NCBI GenBank assembly: GCA_041395565.1
Contig: JAWLAI010000003.1
Span: 496,001 to 560,000 of the forward strand
Length of the DNA: 64,000 nt
Reading direction: 5' to 3'
Origin: Pseudomonadota bacterium
GTDB taxonomy: Bacteria > Pseudomonadota > Gammaproteobacteria > UBA9214
In this document: positions 51,782-60,015 of the stretch, piece after piece
How the letters are laid out: every line of letters starts with the position of its first letter
Position numbering within the stretch: position 1 is the stretch's first letter
Position numbers and translations under genes: made by a program
The notes under the pieces: model-generated
What the model was told of the DNA's origin: nothing
Database searches by the model: none
Seen by the model: only the letters and a program-made list of their open reading frames with translations

Positions 51782-52341
51782 GGCGTGACTCCGGTGAAAC
51801 CGGAACCGAGCGGGGGGTGGCCGGCATCGCGCGGTGACAGGCCGGTGACCGGCAGCGGCCACGGTATGCCGAGCCGCGGATCGGTCGGCAACAGTCCGGC
51901 CTCGGCCTGCGGGTGATGACGCGCGGTATGCAGATACAGCAGCTCGCAATCATCTGTCAGGGTCTGGAACCCGTGGGCAAAACCTTCCGGGATGGCGAGC
52001 GTCCGGTGGTTTCCGGCGCTCAGGCGTTCGGCATGCCAGCGCAGGAAGGTGGGTGAGCTGTCGCGGACATCCACCGCCACATCGAAGACCTCGCCGCGCA
52101 GGCAACAGACGAACTTGGTCTCGGCATGGGGCGGGTGCTGGAAATGCATGCCGCGTACCGTGCCGCGACGTGCGGTGTGCGTATGGTTGATCTGCACGAC
52201 GGTCCTGCCGGAGAGCAGCGGAGCCAGCTCATCGGCGCAATACAGGCGTTCCAGGTAGCCGCGCTCGTCACCGAGCGGTTTGCGCTGCAGTACCTGCAGA
52301 CCGTCGAGCGGGGTCGGGATTATCTCGAAGCGCTCGCTCAT
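51778..52341 (-). CDS. dTDP-4-dehydrorhamnose 3,5-epimerase-like protein
   Basis: 187 residues of the cupin-fold RmlC family: DERGYLERLYCADEL, RRGTVRGMHFQHPPHAETKFVCCLRGEVFDVAVDVR and PEGFAHGFQTLTDDCELLY (with the catalytic His in RGMH and the second His in FAHGF). Here it lies between rfbG and the C-methyltransferase, so it probably acts on CDP-4-keto-6-deoxyglucose rather than a dTDP sugar. ATGA overlap with rfbG. Confidence 0.9.
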   Translation of the reverse strand: MSERFEIIPTPLDGLQVLQRKPLGDERGYLERLYCADELAPLLSGRTVVQINHTHTARRGTVRGMHFQHPPHAETKFVCCLRGEVFDVAVDVRDSSPTFLRWHAERLSAGNHRTLAIPEGFAHGFQTLTDDCELLYLHTARHHPQAEAGLLPTDPRLGIPWPLPVTGLSPRDAGHPPLGSGFTGVTP

Positions 52342-53399
52342 GCCTGCCCGGCTGACTGGTAGTCCCGGATCTGCTGCAGACTGACGTCCGCCATGTCCGT
52401 GCCCTGCCGCCAGGCCCGGTGCCAGGCAACGGTATAATCAAGCGCGGTGTGCAGGTTCCAGCGCGGTTGCCAGCCGAGGCGTGCCCTGGCCTTGGAACTG
52501 TCCAGCTGCAGCGCATTGGCTTCGTGCGCCTGCGGCGGTGCGTCGCTGCGCCAGCGCGCGCCGGGCAGGCGGCTGCACAGCTGCTCGACGATCCATTCCA
52601 CCGTGCAGGTATCGGCCGCGTCCGGGCCGAGGTTCCAGGCTTCGGCGAAGGCCGGGCCTTCGGTGACCAGCTTTTCCGCCAGCAGCAGGTAGCCCGACAG
52701 CGGTTCCAGCACGTGTTGCCAGGGCCGGGTCGCACCGGGAGAACGGATGCCGAGCACCTCGCCGGCATCGAGGGCGCGCAGGAAGTCGGGCACCAGCCGG
52801 TCGGCGGCCCAGTCGCCGCCCCCGATGACATTACCGGCCCGCGCGCTGGCCAGCGGCACGCCGGCCTCGTCAAGAAACGACCGGCGGTAGGCGGCGGTCA
52901 CCAGTTCCGCGCAGCCCTTGCTGCTGGAATAGGGATCGAAGCCGCCCACGGGTTCGTTCTCGCGGTATGGCCAGACCCACTCCTGATTCTCGTAGCATTT
53001 GTCGCTGGTCACATTGATGACGGCGCGGATACCCGGCGTCCGGCGCACGGCCTCGAACAGGTTGACCGTTCCCATGACGTTGACCGCGTAGGTTTCTGCC
53101 GGTGCCGCGTAGGACCGGCGCACGAGTGACTGCGCGGCCAGGTGCAGGACGATGTCGGGCTGTGCATCCCTTACCGCACGCTCCAGCGTGTCGGCATCCC
53201 GGATGTCGGCGATGGTGTTGCCGGCCAGCCGTTCTGCCACGTTGCAGGCCTGGTAGAAACCCGGATCGGTCGGGGGCGCAAGCGCATAGCCATGGACTTC
53301 CGCGCCCAGTTCCGAAAGCCAGAGCGACAGCCAGCCACCCTTGAACCCGGTGTGCCCGGTGAGCAATACCCGCCTGTTGCGCCAGAATGTCCGGTTCAT
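52338..53399 (-). CDS. rfbG: CDP-glucose 4,6-dehydratase
   Basis: 353 residues. Short-chain dehydrogenase acting on CDP-glucose to give CDP-4-keto-6-deoxyglucose. NAD-binding GHTGFKGGWLSLWL, TSDKCYENQEW, catalytic YSSSK (PYSSSKGCAELV), and family-specific NVIGGGDWAADRLVPDF and TRPWQHVLEPLSGYLLLAE. Start fixed at ATG 53399 by overlap with rfbF. Four-base overlaps on both sides show a tight operon. Confidence 0.95.
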   Translation of the reverse strand: MNRTFWRNRRVLLTGHTGFKGGWLSLWLSELGAEVHGYALAPPTDPGFYQACNVAERLAGNTIADIRDADTLERAVRDAQPDIVLHLAAQSLVRRSYAAPAETYAVNVMGTVNLFEAVRRTPGIRAVINVTSDKCYENQEWVWPYRENEPVGGFDPYSSSKGCAELVTAAYRRSFLDEAGVPLASARAGNVIGGGDWAADRLVPDFLRALDAGEVLGIRSPGATRPWQHVLEPLSGYLLLAEKLVTEGPAFAEAWNLGPDAADTCTVEWIVEQLCSRLPGARWRSDAPPQAHEANALQLDSSKARARLGWQPRWNLHTALDYTVAWHRAWRQGTDMADVSLQQIRDYQSAGQA

Positions 53400-54169
53400 G
53401 CCCAGTTCTTCCAGGGCGCCTGGCCCGACTGCCACAGGGCTTCCAGGTGATTCTTGTCGCGCAGCGTATCCATGGCCTGCCAGAAGCCGGCATGCTCGAA
53501 CGCCATGAGCTGGTTGCTGGCGCACAGGCGCGTCAGTGTCTCGCTCTCCCAGCTCGACCTGTCACCCTCGATCAGCTCGATACACGCCGGCGCCAGCACG
53601 AAGAAGCCGCCGTTGATGAAGCCGCCGTCGCCGCGCGGCTTCTCGGTGAAGCCCGTGACCCGGCCGGCCTGCAGCTGCAGCGCGCCGTAGCGGCCGGGCG
53701 GGCGCACCGCCAGCACGGTCGCGAGCCGGCCGTGTGCGCGGTGGAACGCGATCTCCGCGCTGATGTCGATATCCGCCAGGCCGTCGCCGTAGGTGAAGCA
53801 GAAGGCCTCCTCGCCCGCGAGAAATCCGGCCACCCGTTTCAGGCGCCCCCCGGTCAGCGTCTCCTCGCCGGTGTCGACCAGCGTGACGCGCCACGGCTCC
53901 GCATTGCGCTGATGGACCTCCATGCGGTTGTGTTCCATGTCGAAGGTGACGTCGGACATGTGCAGGAAGTAGTTGGCGAAGTATTCCTTGATCACATAGC
54001 CACGGTAGCCGCAGCAGATCACGAAGTCGTTGACGCCGTGGGCGGAGTACAGCTTCATGATGTGCCAGAGGATGGGTTTGCCGCCGATCTCGATCATCGG
54101 CTTCGGCCGCAGATGGGTTTCCTCGGAGAGGCGCGTACCCAGGCCGCCGGCAAGGATGACGGCCTTCAT
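53396..54169 (-). CDS. rfbF: Glucose-1-phosphate cytidylyltransferase
   Basis: 257 residues. MKAVILAGGLGTRLSEETHLRPKPM is the nucleotidyltransferase signature (longer in the gene; GGLGTRLSE and KPM are the key parts); GEEAFCFTYGDGLADIDI is the metal-binding Asp region. Makes CDP-glucose from CTP and Glc-1-P, first step of the CDP-deoxysugar pathway. AlgC (19263) can supply Glc-1-P. Divergent from the DUF6165 gene by 277 bases. Confidence 0.96.
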   Translation of the reverse strand: MKAVILAGGLGTRLSEETHLRPKPMIEIGGKPILWHIMKLYSAHGVNDFVICCGYRGYVIKEYFANYFLHMSDVTFDMEHNRMEVHQRNAEPWRVTLVDTGEETLTGGRLKRVAGFLAGEEAFCFTYGDGLADIDISAEIAFHRAHGRLATVLAVRPPGRYGALQLQAGRVTGFTEKPRGDGGFINGGFFVLAPACIELIEGDRSSWESETLTRLCASNQLMAFEHAGFWQAMDTLRDKNHLEALWQSGQAPWKNWA

Positions 54170-54259
54170 GCCGGTCGCCGCTGCCTGCCGCTGCCGGGAC
54201 TGCCTTGCCGCGAGCAGGGCAATTTCAGCGTGGTGAAGCGTTCAGGGGTGCCGCGTTGA

Positions 54260-54288
54260 TTGAAATAAAAACGGGCGGCGTGGACAAT
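54260..54288 (+). promoter_or_regulatory. Candidate sigma-70 promoter for the rightward DUF6165/GT9 genes
   Basis: TTGAAA (54260-54265), 17-base spacer, GACAAT (54283-54288), about 160 bases before the DUF6165 ATG in the divergent 277-base gap with rfbF. Nothing else is seen in that gap. Confidence 0.35.
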
Positions 54289-54446
54289 ACACAGTCTGCG
54301 CTTCATGCAGGATTCCGGTCCTGGGGCTGCCTGATTCCGGGAAGCGGCTAGTATATTGGCCGCTGGCCTGAATGTATATTGCCGCCTCCCTGCCGGCAGG
54401 CGCAGAACCTGTGCCCGGCGCAGGGACTATCAGTGGAGGAATGCCG

Positions 54447-54836
54447 ATGGCGGTGATGATACCGGTCTCCTGGGGGGAGCTGTTCGACAAGATCACGATC
54501 CTGCAGATCAAGGCCGAGCGTATGCGGGATCCCGACAAGCTGCAGAACGTCCGGCGGGAACTGGCCGCGCTGGATGCGGTAATGCAGGCCGCCGGGCCGC
54601 TGGACGCAGACGCGCGCGCAGCCATGGACGCGCTGCGTGCCGCCAATGCCAAGCTCTGGGATATCGAGGACGACATCAGGAACTGCGAGCGCGAGCAGCG
54701 CTTCGACGCCGAATTCGTCCGGCTGGCGCGCGCGGTGTACTACACGAACGACGAGCGTGCCGCGCTGAAAAAGCGGCTCAACAGCCTGCTGGGATCGGAA
54801 CTGGTCGAGGAGAAATCCTACGCCTCCTACACCTGA
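54447..54836 (+). CDS. DUF6165 family protein
   Basis: 129 residues from ATG 54447, chosen because TGGAGGA is 6 bases upstream, while an ATG at 54441 would sit directly on it. MAVMIPVSWGELFDKITILQ, IKAERMRDPDKLQNVRRELAAL and FDAEFVRLARAVYYTNDERAALKKRLN match a conserved small helical family seen in LPS and capsule loci. Mechanism unknown. The GT9 gene follows by four bases. Confidence 0.82.
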   Translation: MAVMIPVSWGELFDKITILQIKAERMRDPDKLQNVRRELAALDAVMQAAGPLDADARAAMDALRAANAKLWDIEDDIRNCEREQRFDAEFVRLARAVYYTNDERAALKKRLNSLLGSELVEEKSYASYT

Positions 54837-54840
54837 CGGG

Positions 54841-55794
54841 ATGGGCCGGCGCATACTCATCATCAAGCTGGGCGCGTTCGGCGACCTGCTGCTGGCGGAC
54901 GGCGCCATCCGCGACATCTGCGCGCATCACGCCGGCGACGCGATCACCATCCTGACCGGGCCCGCCTACCGCAAGCTGTACGCGCGCCACCCGCTCGTGC
55001 AGCAGGTGCTGGTCGACCCGCGTGCGCCGCGCTGGCGCCTGGACCGGCTCTACCGGCTCAACCGGACGGTCGCCTTCGACACCTTCGATATCATCTACGA
55101 CCTGCAGAAGTCGGCGCGGACCGGGTTCTACTTTCGCCTGTTCGTGCGGCGGGCGGCCTGGTCGGGCAGGGTGCGCGGCTGTGCCCTGCCTTTTACCCTG
55201 CCGGAGCGGCCGCTCACCCTGCAGGAGGAATATGCCATCCAGCTGGAGGCGGCCGGCGTGCCGGTACGCTACACCGGCAGCCCCGACCTCGCCTGGATGG
55301 TGGACGATGTCGCCGCCGTGCTCGCAGCCGCGGGTGTCGGCGACCGCTACGTGGTGCTGCTGCCGGGCGCCTCGGCACGCCATGCGCACAAGTGCTGGCC
55401 GCACTACGCCGAACTCGGCTGCCAGCTGCTGGCCGCGGGCTACCCGGTGGTGACCGTGCCCGGGCCGGCGGACCTGGCGCTGTGCCGGACCATGCCGGGC
55501 ACCATGCTGACGGGCACCGGCCCCTACCTCGACTATTTTCAGCTTGCGGGCGTCCTCCGCGGTGCCGCCTTCGTGGTGGGCAACGATTCCGGCCCGACCC
55601 ACCTGGCAGCGCTCCTGGGCACGCCGGGCGTGGCGCTGTTCGGTGCCGGCGGCAAGCAATACCAGCGCAACATGCAGCGCGGCAGGTTCGCCTGCCTGTA
55701 CAGCGAACGGATCGGCGACATCACGGCTGCGGAGGTCGGGGCCCGGGTCGCCGCAGAGCTGCGCGGCGCGGCGGTCGAGGTCAGCGCCGTCTGA
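54841..55794 (+). CDS. Glycosyltransferase family 9 (heptosyltransferase-like)
   Basis: 317 residues. GT-B heptosyltransferase family: MGRRILIIKLGAFGDLLLADG, DLQKSARTGFYFRLF, VVLLPGASARHAHKCWPHYAELGCQL, and the FVVGNDSGPTHLAALLGTPGVALFG nucleotide-binding block. It likely transfers heptose or a related sugar to the LPS inner core. Its last 14 bases overlap the end of the converging GT10 gene. Confidence 0.9.
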   Translation: MGRRILIIKLGAFGDLLLADGAIRDICAHHAGDAITILTGPAYRKLYARHPLVQQVLVDPRAPRWRLDRLYRLNRTVAFDTFDIIYDLQKSARTGFYFRLFVRRAAWSGRVRGCALPFTLPERPLTLQEEYAIQLEAAGVPVRYTGSPDLAWMVDDVAAVLAAAGVGDRYVVLLPGASARHAHKCWPHYAELGCQLLAAGYPVVTVPGPADLALCRTMPGTMLTGTGPYLDYFQLAGVLRGAAFVVGNDSGPTHLAALLGTPGVALFGAGGKQYQRNMQRGRFACLYSERIGDITAAEVGARVAAELRGAAVEVSAV

Positions 55795-56863
55795 AGCGGT
55801 GATAGAGACGGTTGCGGGCTTTCTCGCCGGCATAGCACAGCGCGGCCAGCAGGGACTTCCGGTTGCTGGCACGGCGTGACTCGATGACCGCGCCCGGCTC
55901 CCGCGGGACGCCGTTCCGGTGCTGCGCCTCTATCAGCCGGCTCAGCACGGCGAACAGGTTGTACTCCTCGATCACCCGCCGCCGGGCCTCGAGCAGGTAC
56001 GGCAGCCGCCGCTCGTATTCGTTGTCGCGGATCGCGCGCCGGATGCTCGCGGCCGCGCCGTCGATGTCGTCGATGTCGATCGCAATGAAACTCTCCGCGG
56101 GGAAATAGTCGGTCGTGTTGGTGCAGCCGTAGTAGAACGGCAGCGCGAGGCCGAGAAAGGGATCGGCGAGTTTCTCCGTCCAGTGATGCAGGCCGCGATG
56201 ATTCTCAATCGCGATGTGGTAGCGGTAGTCGCGCAGCGACTCGGCCTTGTCGTCCATTTCCCGTACGCCATGCCCGTACAGGTCCAGTTCCGGCAGTCGC
56301 TGTTTGAGGGCGAGCGTGAATTCATAGCGCCGGTTGTGCAGGGTGTGGGTTTGCTGCTTGGTGGAGCAGACCGTGGCGATGGCGCGGTGCTTGGTCCAGG
56401 GCGGGGTCTGCAGCAGCTCGTCGTAGCCGACCGCATGCCGGCTGCCGAGGCCGTAGAACCATTGCAGCGCCGGCTGTGCATAGACGCGGTGCGGATGCGG
56501 CAGCGCCCACTCGACCTGGCTGGTCAGGACGTGCCCGAACTGACGGGTGTAGGCGCTGCCGTAGGTCTTGATGGAGGAGGGCTCGGTGGTGACCAGCAGC
56601 GTGTGGCGGCGCGGGCATGCCAGCACCTCGACCCGGGCCGAAAAGCGTTCGCTGCCGAGCGGTGGCAGGTCGTCGTAGACCACCAGCCAGTCGTAGTCGC
56701 GCACTGCGGGGTCGAAGCTGAAGTCGCAGCGCCCCCAGCGCGGTGTGCCGGCGGGGAACTGGCGCAACCAGGTGCGTGTCTCGGTGCGGCCGAGCAGCTT
56801 GACGCGCAGGCGTGCCGGCGCGCCGGCAGCCGCCGTCCATTCCGGATTCCGGCGCTCAGTCAT
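55781..56863 (-). CDS. Fucosyltransferase-like glycosyltransferase family 10
   Basis: 360 residues. C-terminal GT10 donor block YRYHIAIENHRGLHHWTEKLADPFLGLALPFYYGC followed by DYFPAESFIAIDIDD, the form of alpha-1,3-fucosyltransferase motif (ENS..DYVTEK) with modifications. N-terminal half lacks recognisable motifs. The donor may not be GDP-fucose. Overlaps the acyltransferase gene by eight bases, so the two are cotranscribed. Confidence 0.85.
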   Translation of the reverse strand: MTERRNPEWTAAAGAPARLRVKLLGRTETRTWLRQFPAGTPRWGRCDFSFDPAVRDYDWLVVYDDLPPLGSERFSARVEVLACPRRHTLLVTTEPSSIKTYGSAYTRQFGHVLTSQVEWALPHPHRVYAQPALQWFYGLGSRHAVGYDELLQTPPWTKHRAIATVCSTKQQTHTLHNRRYEFTLALKQRLPELDLYGHGVREMDDKAESLRDYRYHIAIENHRGLHHWTEKLADPFLGLALPFYYGCTNTTDYFPAESFIAIDIDDIDGAAASIRRAIRDNEYERRLPYLLEARRRVIEEYNLFAVLSRLIEAQHRNGVPREPGAVIESRRASNRKSLLAALCYAGEKARNRLYHRFRRR

Positions 56864-57776
56864 AGACCGGCGCCGCTCCCGCGGGGCGCGTCTTGAAACG
56901 GCGATGCGCCCACAGGTACTGCGCAGGCTGTGCGCGGATCAGCGACTCGAGCAGGGCGTTGATGCGGCTGGCGTCCGCCGCCTCGTCGCCGCCGGGATAG
57001 TCCGTCAGTGCCGGCAGCAGCGTCAGGCGGTAGCCGCGGGCGCCGGGCAGGCGGGTCTGGTAGAAGGGCACGACCGGCGAGCGCGCCATCTTCGCCAGGG
57101 TCGAGGTTGCGGTGATGGTGGCGGCGGGGATGCCGAAGAACGGCACGAACACCCCCTTGCCGATGCCGAAGTCCTGATCCGGCGCATACCATACCGGCAC
57201 GTTCTCGCGCAGGCTGCGGCGCATGGCGAGCAGATTGTCGCGCGGGATGGCATCGCGGGTGAAGCCGGCGCGACCGCGGCTGATGACGTATTCCATGGCG
57301 GGGTTCTTGTGTTCGCGGTAAAGCACCCGGAACGGGGTATACAGCGACAGCAGGCGGCCGCCAATTTCCATGGTGGTGAAATGGGCGCTCAACAGGATCG
57401 CACCATGACCCGCCTGCAGCGCGGCCTCCAGGTGTTCCAGGCCCTCGATCGTGACCAGCCGGCGCAGACGGCGGTCGGATGCCCACCAGCTCAGGCCCAT
57501 TTCCAGGATGGCGATGCCCATGGAGGCGAAATTCTCGCGCACGATCCGCGCCCGTTCCCGTGCCGGCAGTTCCGGGAAACACAGGTCGATGTTGGTCCGG
57601 GTGATGCGCTTGCGGCGTCCGCCGAAGGCCCGCAGCAGGTACCCGAGTGCGCGGCCGGCCCCGAGCTGTGCCCGGAACGGCAGCTGGTTGAGACACCACA
57701 GCAGCGCGACACCGAGCCAGGTCGGCCAGTGGCGTGGCGCGAAGAGTCGCAGGCTGCCTGCTGGGGGATGGTTCAT
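56856..57776 (-). CDS. lpxL: Lipid A biosynthesis acyltransferase (LpxL/HtrB family)
   Basis: 306 residues. N-terminal membrane anchor, HxxxxE motif in SAHFTTMEIG (H and E four residues apart, the family's HX4D/E site), RGRAGFTRDAI and the VPVWYAPDQDFG region. Adds a secondary acyl chain, usually laurate, to Kdo2-lipid A at the inner membrane. Near waaA, which supplies Kdo2-lipid A. Divergent from waaA by 216 bases. Confidence 0.9.
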   Translation of the reverse strand: MNHPPAGSLRLFAPRHWPTWLGVALLWCLNQLPFRAQLGAGRALGYLLRAFGGRRKRITRTNIDLCFPELPARERARIVRENFASMGIAILEMGLSWWASDRRLRRLVTIEGLEHLEAALQAGHGAILLSAHFTTMEIGGRLLSLYTPFRVLYREHKNPAMEYVISRGRAGFTRDAIPRDNLLAMRRSLRENVPVWYAPDQDFGIGKGVFVPFFGIPAATITATSTLAKMARSPVVPFYQTRLPGARGYRLTLLPALTDYPGGDEAADASRINALLESLIRAQPAQYLWAHRRFKTRPAGAAPVYD

Positions 57777-57992
57777 GCCTGTTGCCGGTCAGGTTCTGTC
57801 GGCTGGCATTGTAACGCCGCGCCGCGGTGATGTTCATGCCCGCTGCACGGCCACCGCGCACGGGTTGGCCCTGGCAGCGCGGGCGGCTGTGTTATGCTTG
57901 CCGCTGTCAAGAACAACAGCCAGGCCTGACCCGGTGACAGGCGTGCCAGCGAACGTGCTGCCGGCTCCTGTCATGGCCAGGATTCGCGACCC

Positions 57993-59276
57993 TTGAGACT
58001 GTTCTACACCGTCCTGCTCTACCTGCTGGCACCGCTGGTGCTGCTGCGTCTGGCGTGGCGCGGACTGCGCGCGCCGGCCTACCTGCGGCGCTGGCCGGAA
58101 CGTTTCGGCTTCATCGAGCCGCCGCTGGGCGCGCGCGTGATCTGGCTGCATGCCGTGTCGGTGGGTGAGGTGCAGGCAGCGCAACCGGTACTGCGCGCAC
58201 TGCTCGAGCGCTATCCCGATCACTCACTGCTCGTCACCACCGTCACACCGACCGGATCGGCACGGGTGCGGTCGCTGTTCGGCAGCGAGGTCGCCCATGT
58301 CTACGCGCCCTACGACCTGCCCGGCGCGGTGGCGCGTTTCTTCGACCGGGTCAGACCCTGCGTGGCGATCGTCATGGAGACCGAACTGTGGCCGAACCTG
58401 TTCGCCGCCTGCCGGCGCCGGTCCGTGCCGCTGCTGCTGCTCAATGCGCGGCTGTCGGGCAGGTCGCTGCGGGGCTACCGCCGCGTGCGCAGTCTGATCG
58501 GACAGACCCTGACGGCGGTGACGCAGGTCGCCGCCCAGGGTGAGGCCGACGCCCAGCGTTTCGTGAGCCTGGGCGCGGATCCCGCGCGCGTGGCCGTCAC
58601 CGGCAACCTGAAATTCGAGCAGCGTATCGCGCCCAGCCTGCTCGAACGCGCCGAGGCGCTGCGTCGCGACTGGGGCAGCGGCCGCCCGGTCTGGATCGCG
58701 GCGAGTACCCACGAGGGCGAGGACGAGCTCATCCTCGACGTGTTCCGACAGCTGCGCAGGCAGTTTGCCGATTGCCTGCTGGTCCTCGTGCCCCGGCATC
58801 CGGAACGTTTCGAGGCGGTCGCCGACCTGTGCCGCCAGCGCGGCTTCAGCACGCTGCTGCGCAGTACCCGCGAGCCGTGCACGGCACAGACCCAGGTGTT
58901 CGTCGGTGATTCCATGGGCGAGCTGCCGCTGTTCTATGCGGCCGCCGATGTCGCCTTCGTCGGCGGCAGCCTCGTGCATCACGGCGGCCACAACCTGCTG
59001 GAGCCGGCCGCGCTGGGCGTGCCCGTGGTGACCGGTCCGCATGTCTTCAATTTCACCGAGATCTGCGATCTGCTGCTGGTCGCCGGGGCGTGTCGCAAGG
59101 TCGAAAGCGTGGCCGGGCTGGAGCGCGTGGTGCGCGAATGGCTCGGCGATGCCAACGCGCGCCATCAGGTGGGCGAGCAGGGCCGGGCGGTGGTGCAGCG
59201 CAACCGCGGCGCCCTGGCCGCGGTGCTGGAGATGATCGACCGCCAGGTCGCGGTTTCCTGTCAGAGCGCCGAGTAG
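57993..59276 (+). CDS. waaA: 3-deoxy-D-manno-octulosonic-acid transferase
   Basis: 427 residues from TTG 57993; GACCC upstream is weak, but the protein starts at the membrane anchor MRLFYTVLLYLLAPLVLLRL, as in other WaaA. GT-B: LHAVSVGEVQAAQPVLRAL, RVRSLFGSEVAHVYAPYDLP, the catalytic Glu region ETELWPNLFAACRRRSVPLLLLNARLSGRSLRGY, and C-terminal VGGSLVHHGGHNLLEPAALG. Transfers Kdo to lipid IVA. Its final 16 bases overlap the end of the converging hemerythrin-like gene. Confidence 0.95.
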   Translation: MRLFYTVLLYLLAPLVLLRLAWRGLRAPAYLRRWPERFGFIEPPLGARVIWLHAVSVGEVQAAQPVLRALLERYPDHSLLVTTVTPTGSARVRSLFGSEVAHVYAPYDLPGAVARFFDRVRPCVAIVMETELWPNLFAACRRRSVPLLLLNARLSGRSLRGYRRVRSLIGQTLTAVTQVAAQGEADAQRFVSLGADPARVAVTGNLKFEQRIAPSLLERAEALRRDWGSGRPVWIAASTHEGEDELILDVFRQLRRQFADCLLVLVPRHPERFEAVADLCRQRGFSTLLRSTREPCTAQTQVFVGDSMGELPLFYAAADVAFVGGSLVHHGGHNLLEPAALGVPVVTGPHVFNFTEICDLLLVAGACRKVESVAGLERVVREWLGDANARHQVGEQGRAVVQRNRGALAAVLEMIDRQVAVSCQSAE

Positions 59277-59770
59277 GGAACGCCGCGGCGCGCCGCCATG
59301 GATTCGCCGATCTCGCCCAGCGCCGCACGGCTCAGGCTGCTGGCGGCCAGTGGCAGCAGCTCCCCGTTCTCGCGCGCGATGTGGTCGCGCGCGAGCGCGC
59401 AAAACAGCGCTACCGTGCTCCTGAAATCCGGGTCTGTGCCGGCCGCTGCCGGACGTCGCAGGACGGCGGCAATCGTGGCCCAGAGCCGGTCCAGCTCGGT
59501 GTGCTCCTGCCTGAGCCGATGGATCAGCTCCGCCAGCTTGATGGACTGGCGGTTCAGACGCGGGAACAGGTCCTGTTCCTCATCGCGGTGGTGGGTCACC
59601 GCGTTGGTGGAGAAATAGCGCAACACCTGCTGTGCCACGGCGGGATCCGGCGTATCCGGCAGGGACTCCAGCAGCCCGCAGTGTACGAGCATCTTGTTGT
59701 GGCACGCGCGCAGCAGGCCGAGCGGATCGTCGAAACCGGGCAGCTGTTCGGGCAGGCCGTTGTTCGTCAT
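59261..59770 (-). CDS. Hemerythrin-like domain protein
   Basis: 169 residues of the HHE cation-binding fold. Likely metal ligands: HNKM, THHRDEEQD (His/Glu cluster), RQEHTEL and RDHIARENGEL. Such proteins bind a di-iron centre and act in oxygen or nitric oxide sensing/storage or iron repair (RIC family). The exact role is not known. Converges with waaA with a 16-base overlap. Confidence 0.88.
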   Translation of the reverse strand: MTNNGLPEQLPGFDDPLGLLRACHNKMLVHCGLLESLPDTPDPAVAQQVLRYFSTNAVTHHRDEEQDLFPRLNRQSIKLAELIHRLRQEHTELDRLWATIAAVLRRPAAAGTDPDFRSTVALFCALARDHIARENGELLPLAASSLSRAALGEIGESMAARRGVPYSAL

Positions 59771-59795
59771 GGCAGGAATCCTGAATCAAAATGTC

Positions 59796-60010
59796 TGGCG
59801 TAAAGGCATAAAGGAAAACGAACGCCACAGAGAACACAGCGTATGTATGGCGAAACCCGGCTACTTGACATATCTACAGCTGCGCCGCGCAAGCGCGAAC
59901 TATTTGTCATACGTTCGCGGACACGGTCAGCTCCTGCCGTAATATCTACCCTGGACTTGTCGCGTTCGCTTTGGTCTTATGCAGGTTTTCCTGGCGCCTT
60001 TGCGCGAGAC
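59796..60010. repeat. CGC/AAAG degenerate repeats, inverted pair
   Basis: GGCGTAAAGGCATAAAGGAA then AACGAACGCCACAGAGAAC (59798-59836) and, inverted, TTTTCCTGGCGCCTTTGCGC (59987-60006). They lie in the 245-base gap before tolC, which otherwise holds no gene. Compare 13957-14000 and 24764-24825. Confidence 0.45.
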
Positions 60011-60015
60011 GGTAA

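Noticed and set aside
59261..59276. 16-base overlap of converging waaA and hemerythrin-like genes as an antisense regulatory site
   Set aside because: Short convergent overlaps are common in compact genomes; no further signal supports regulation.
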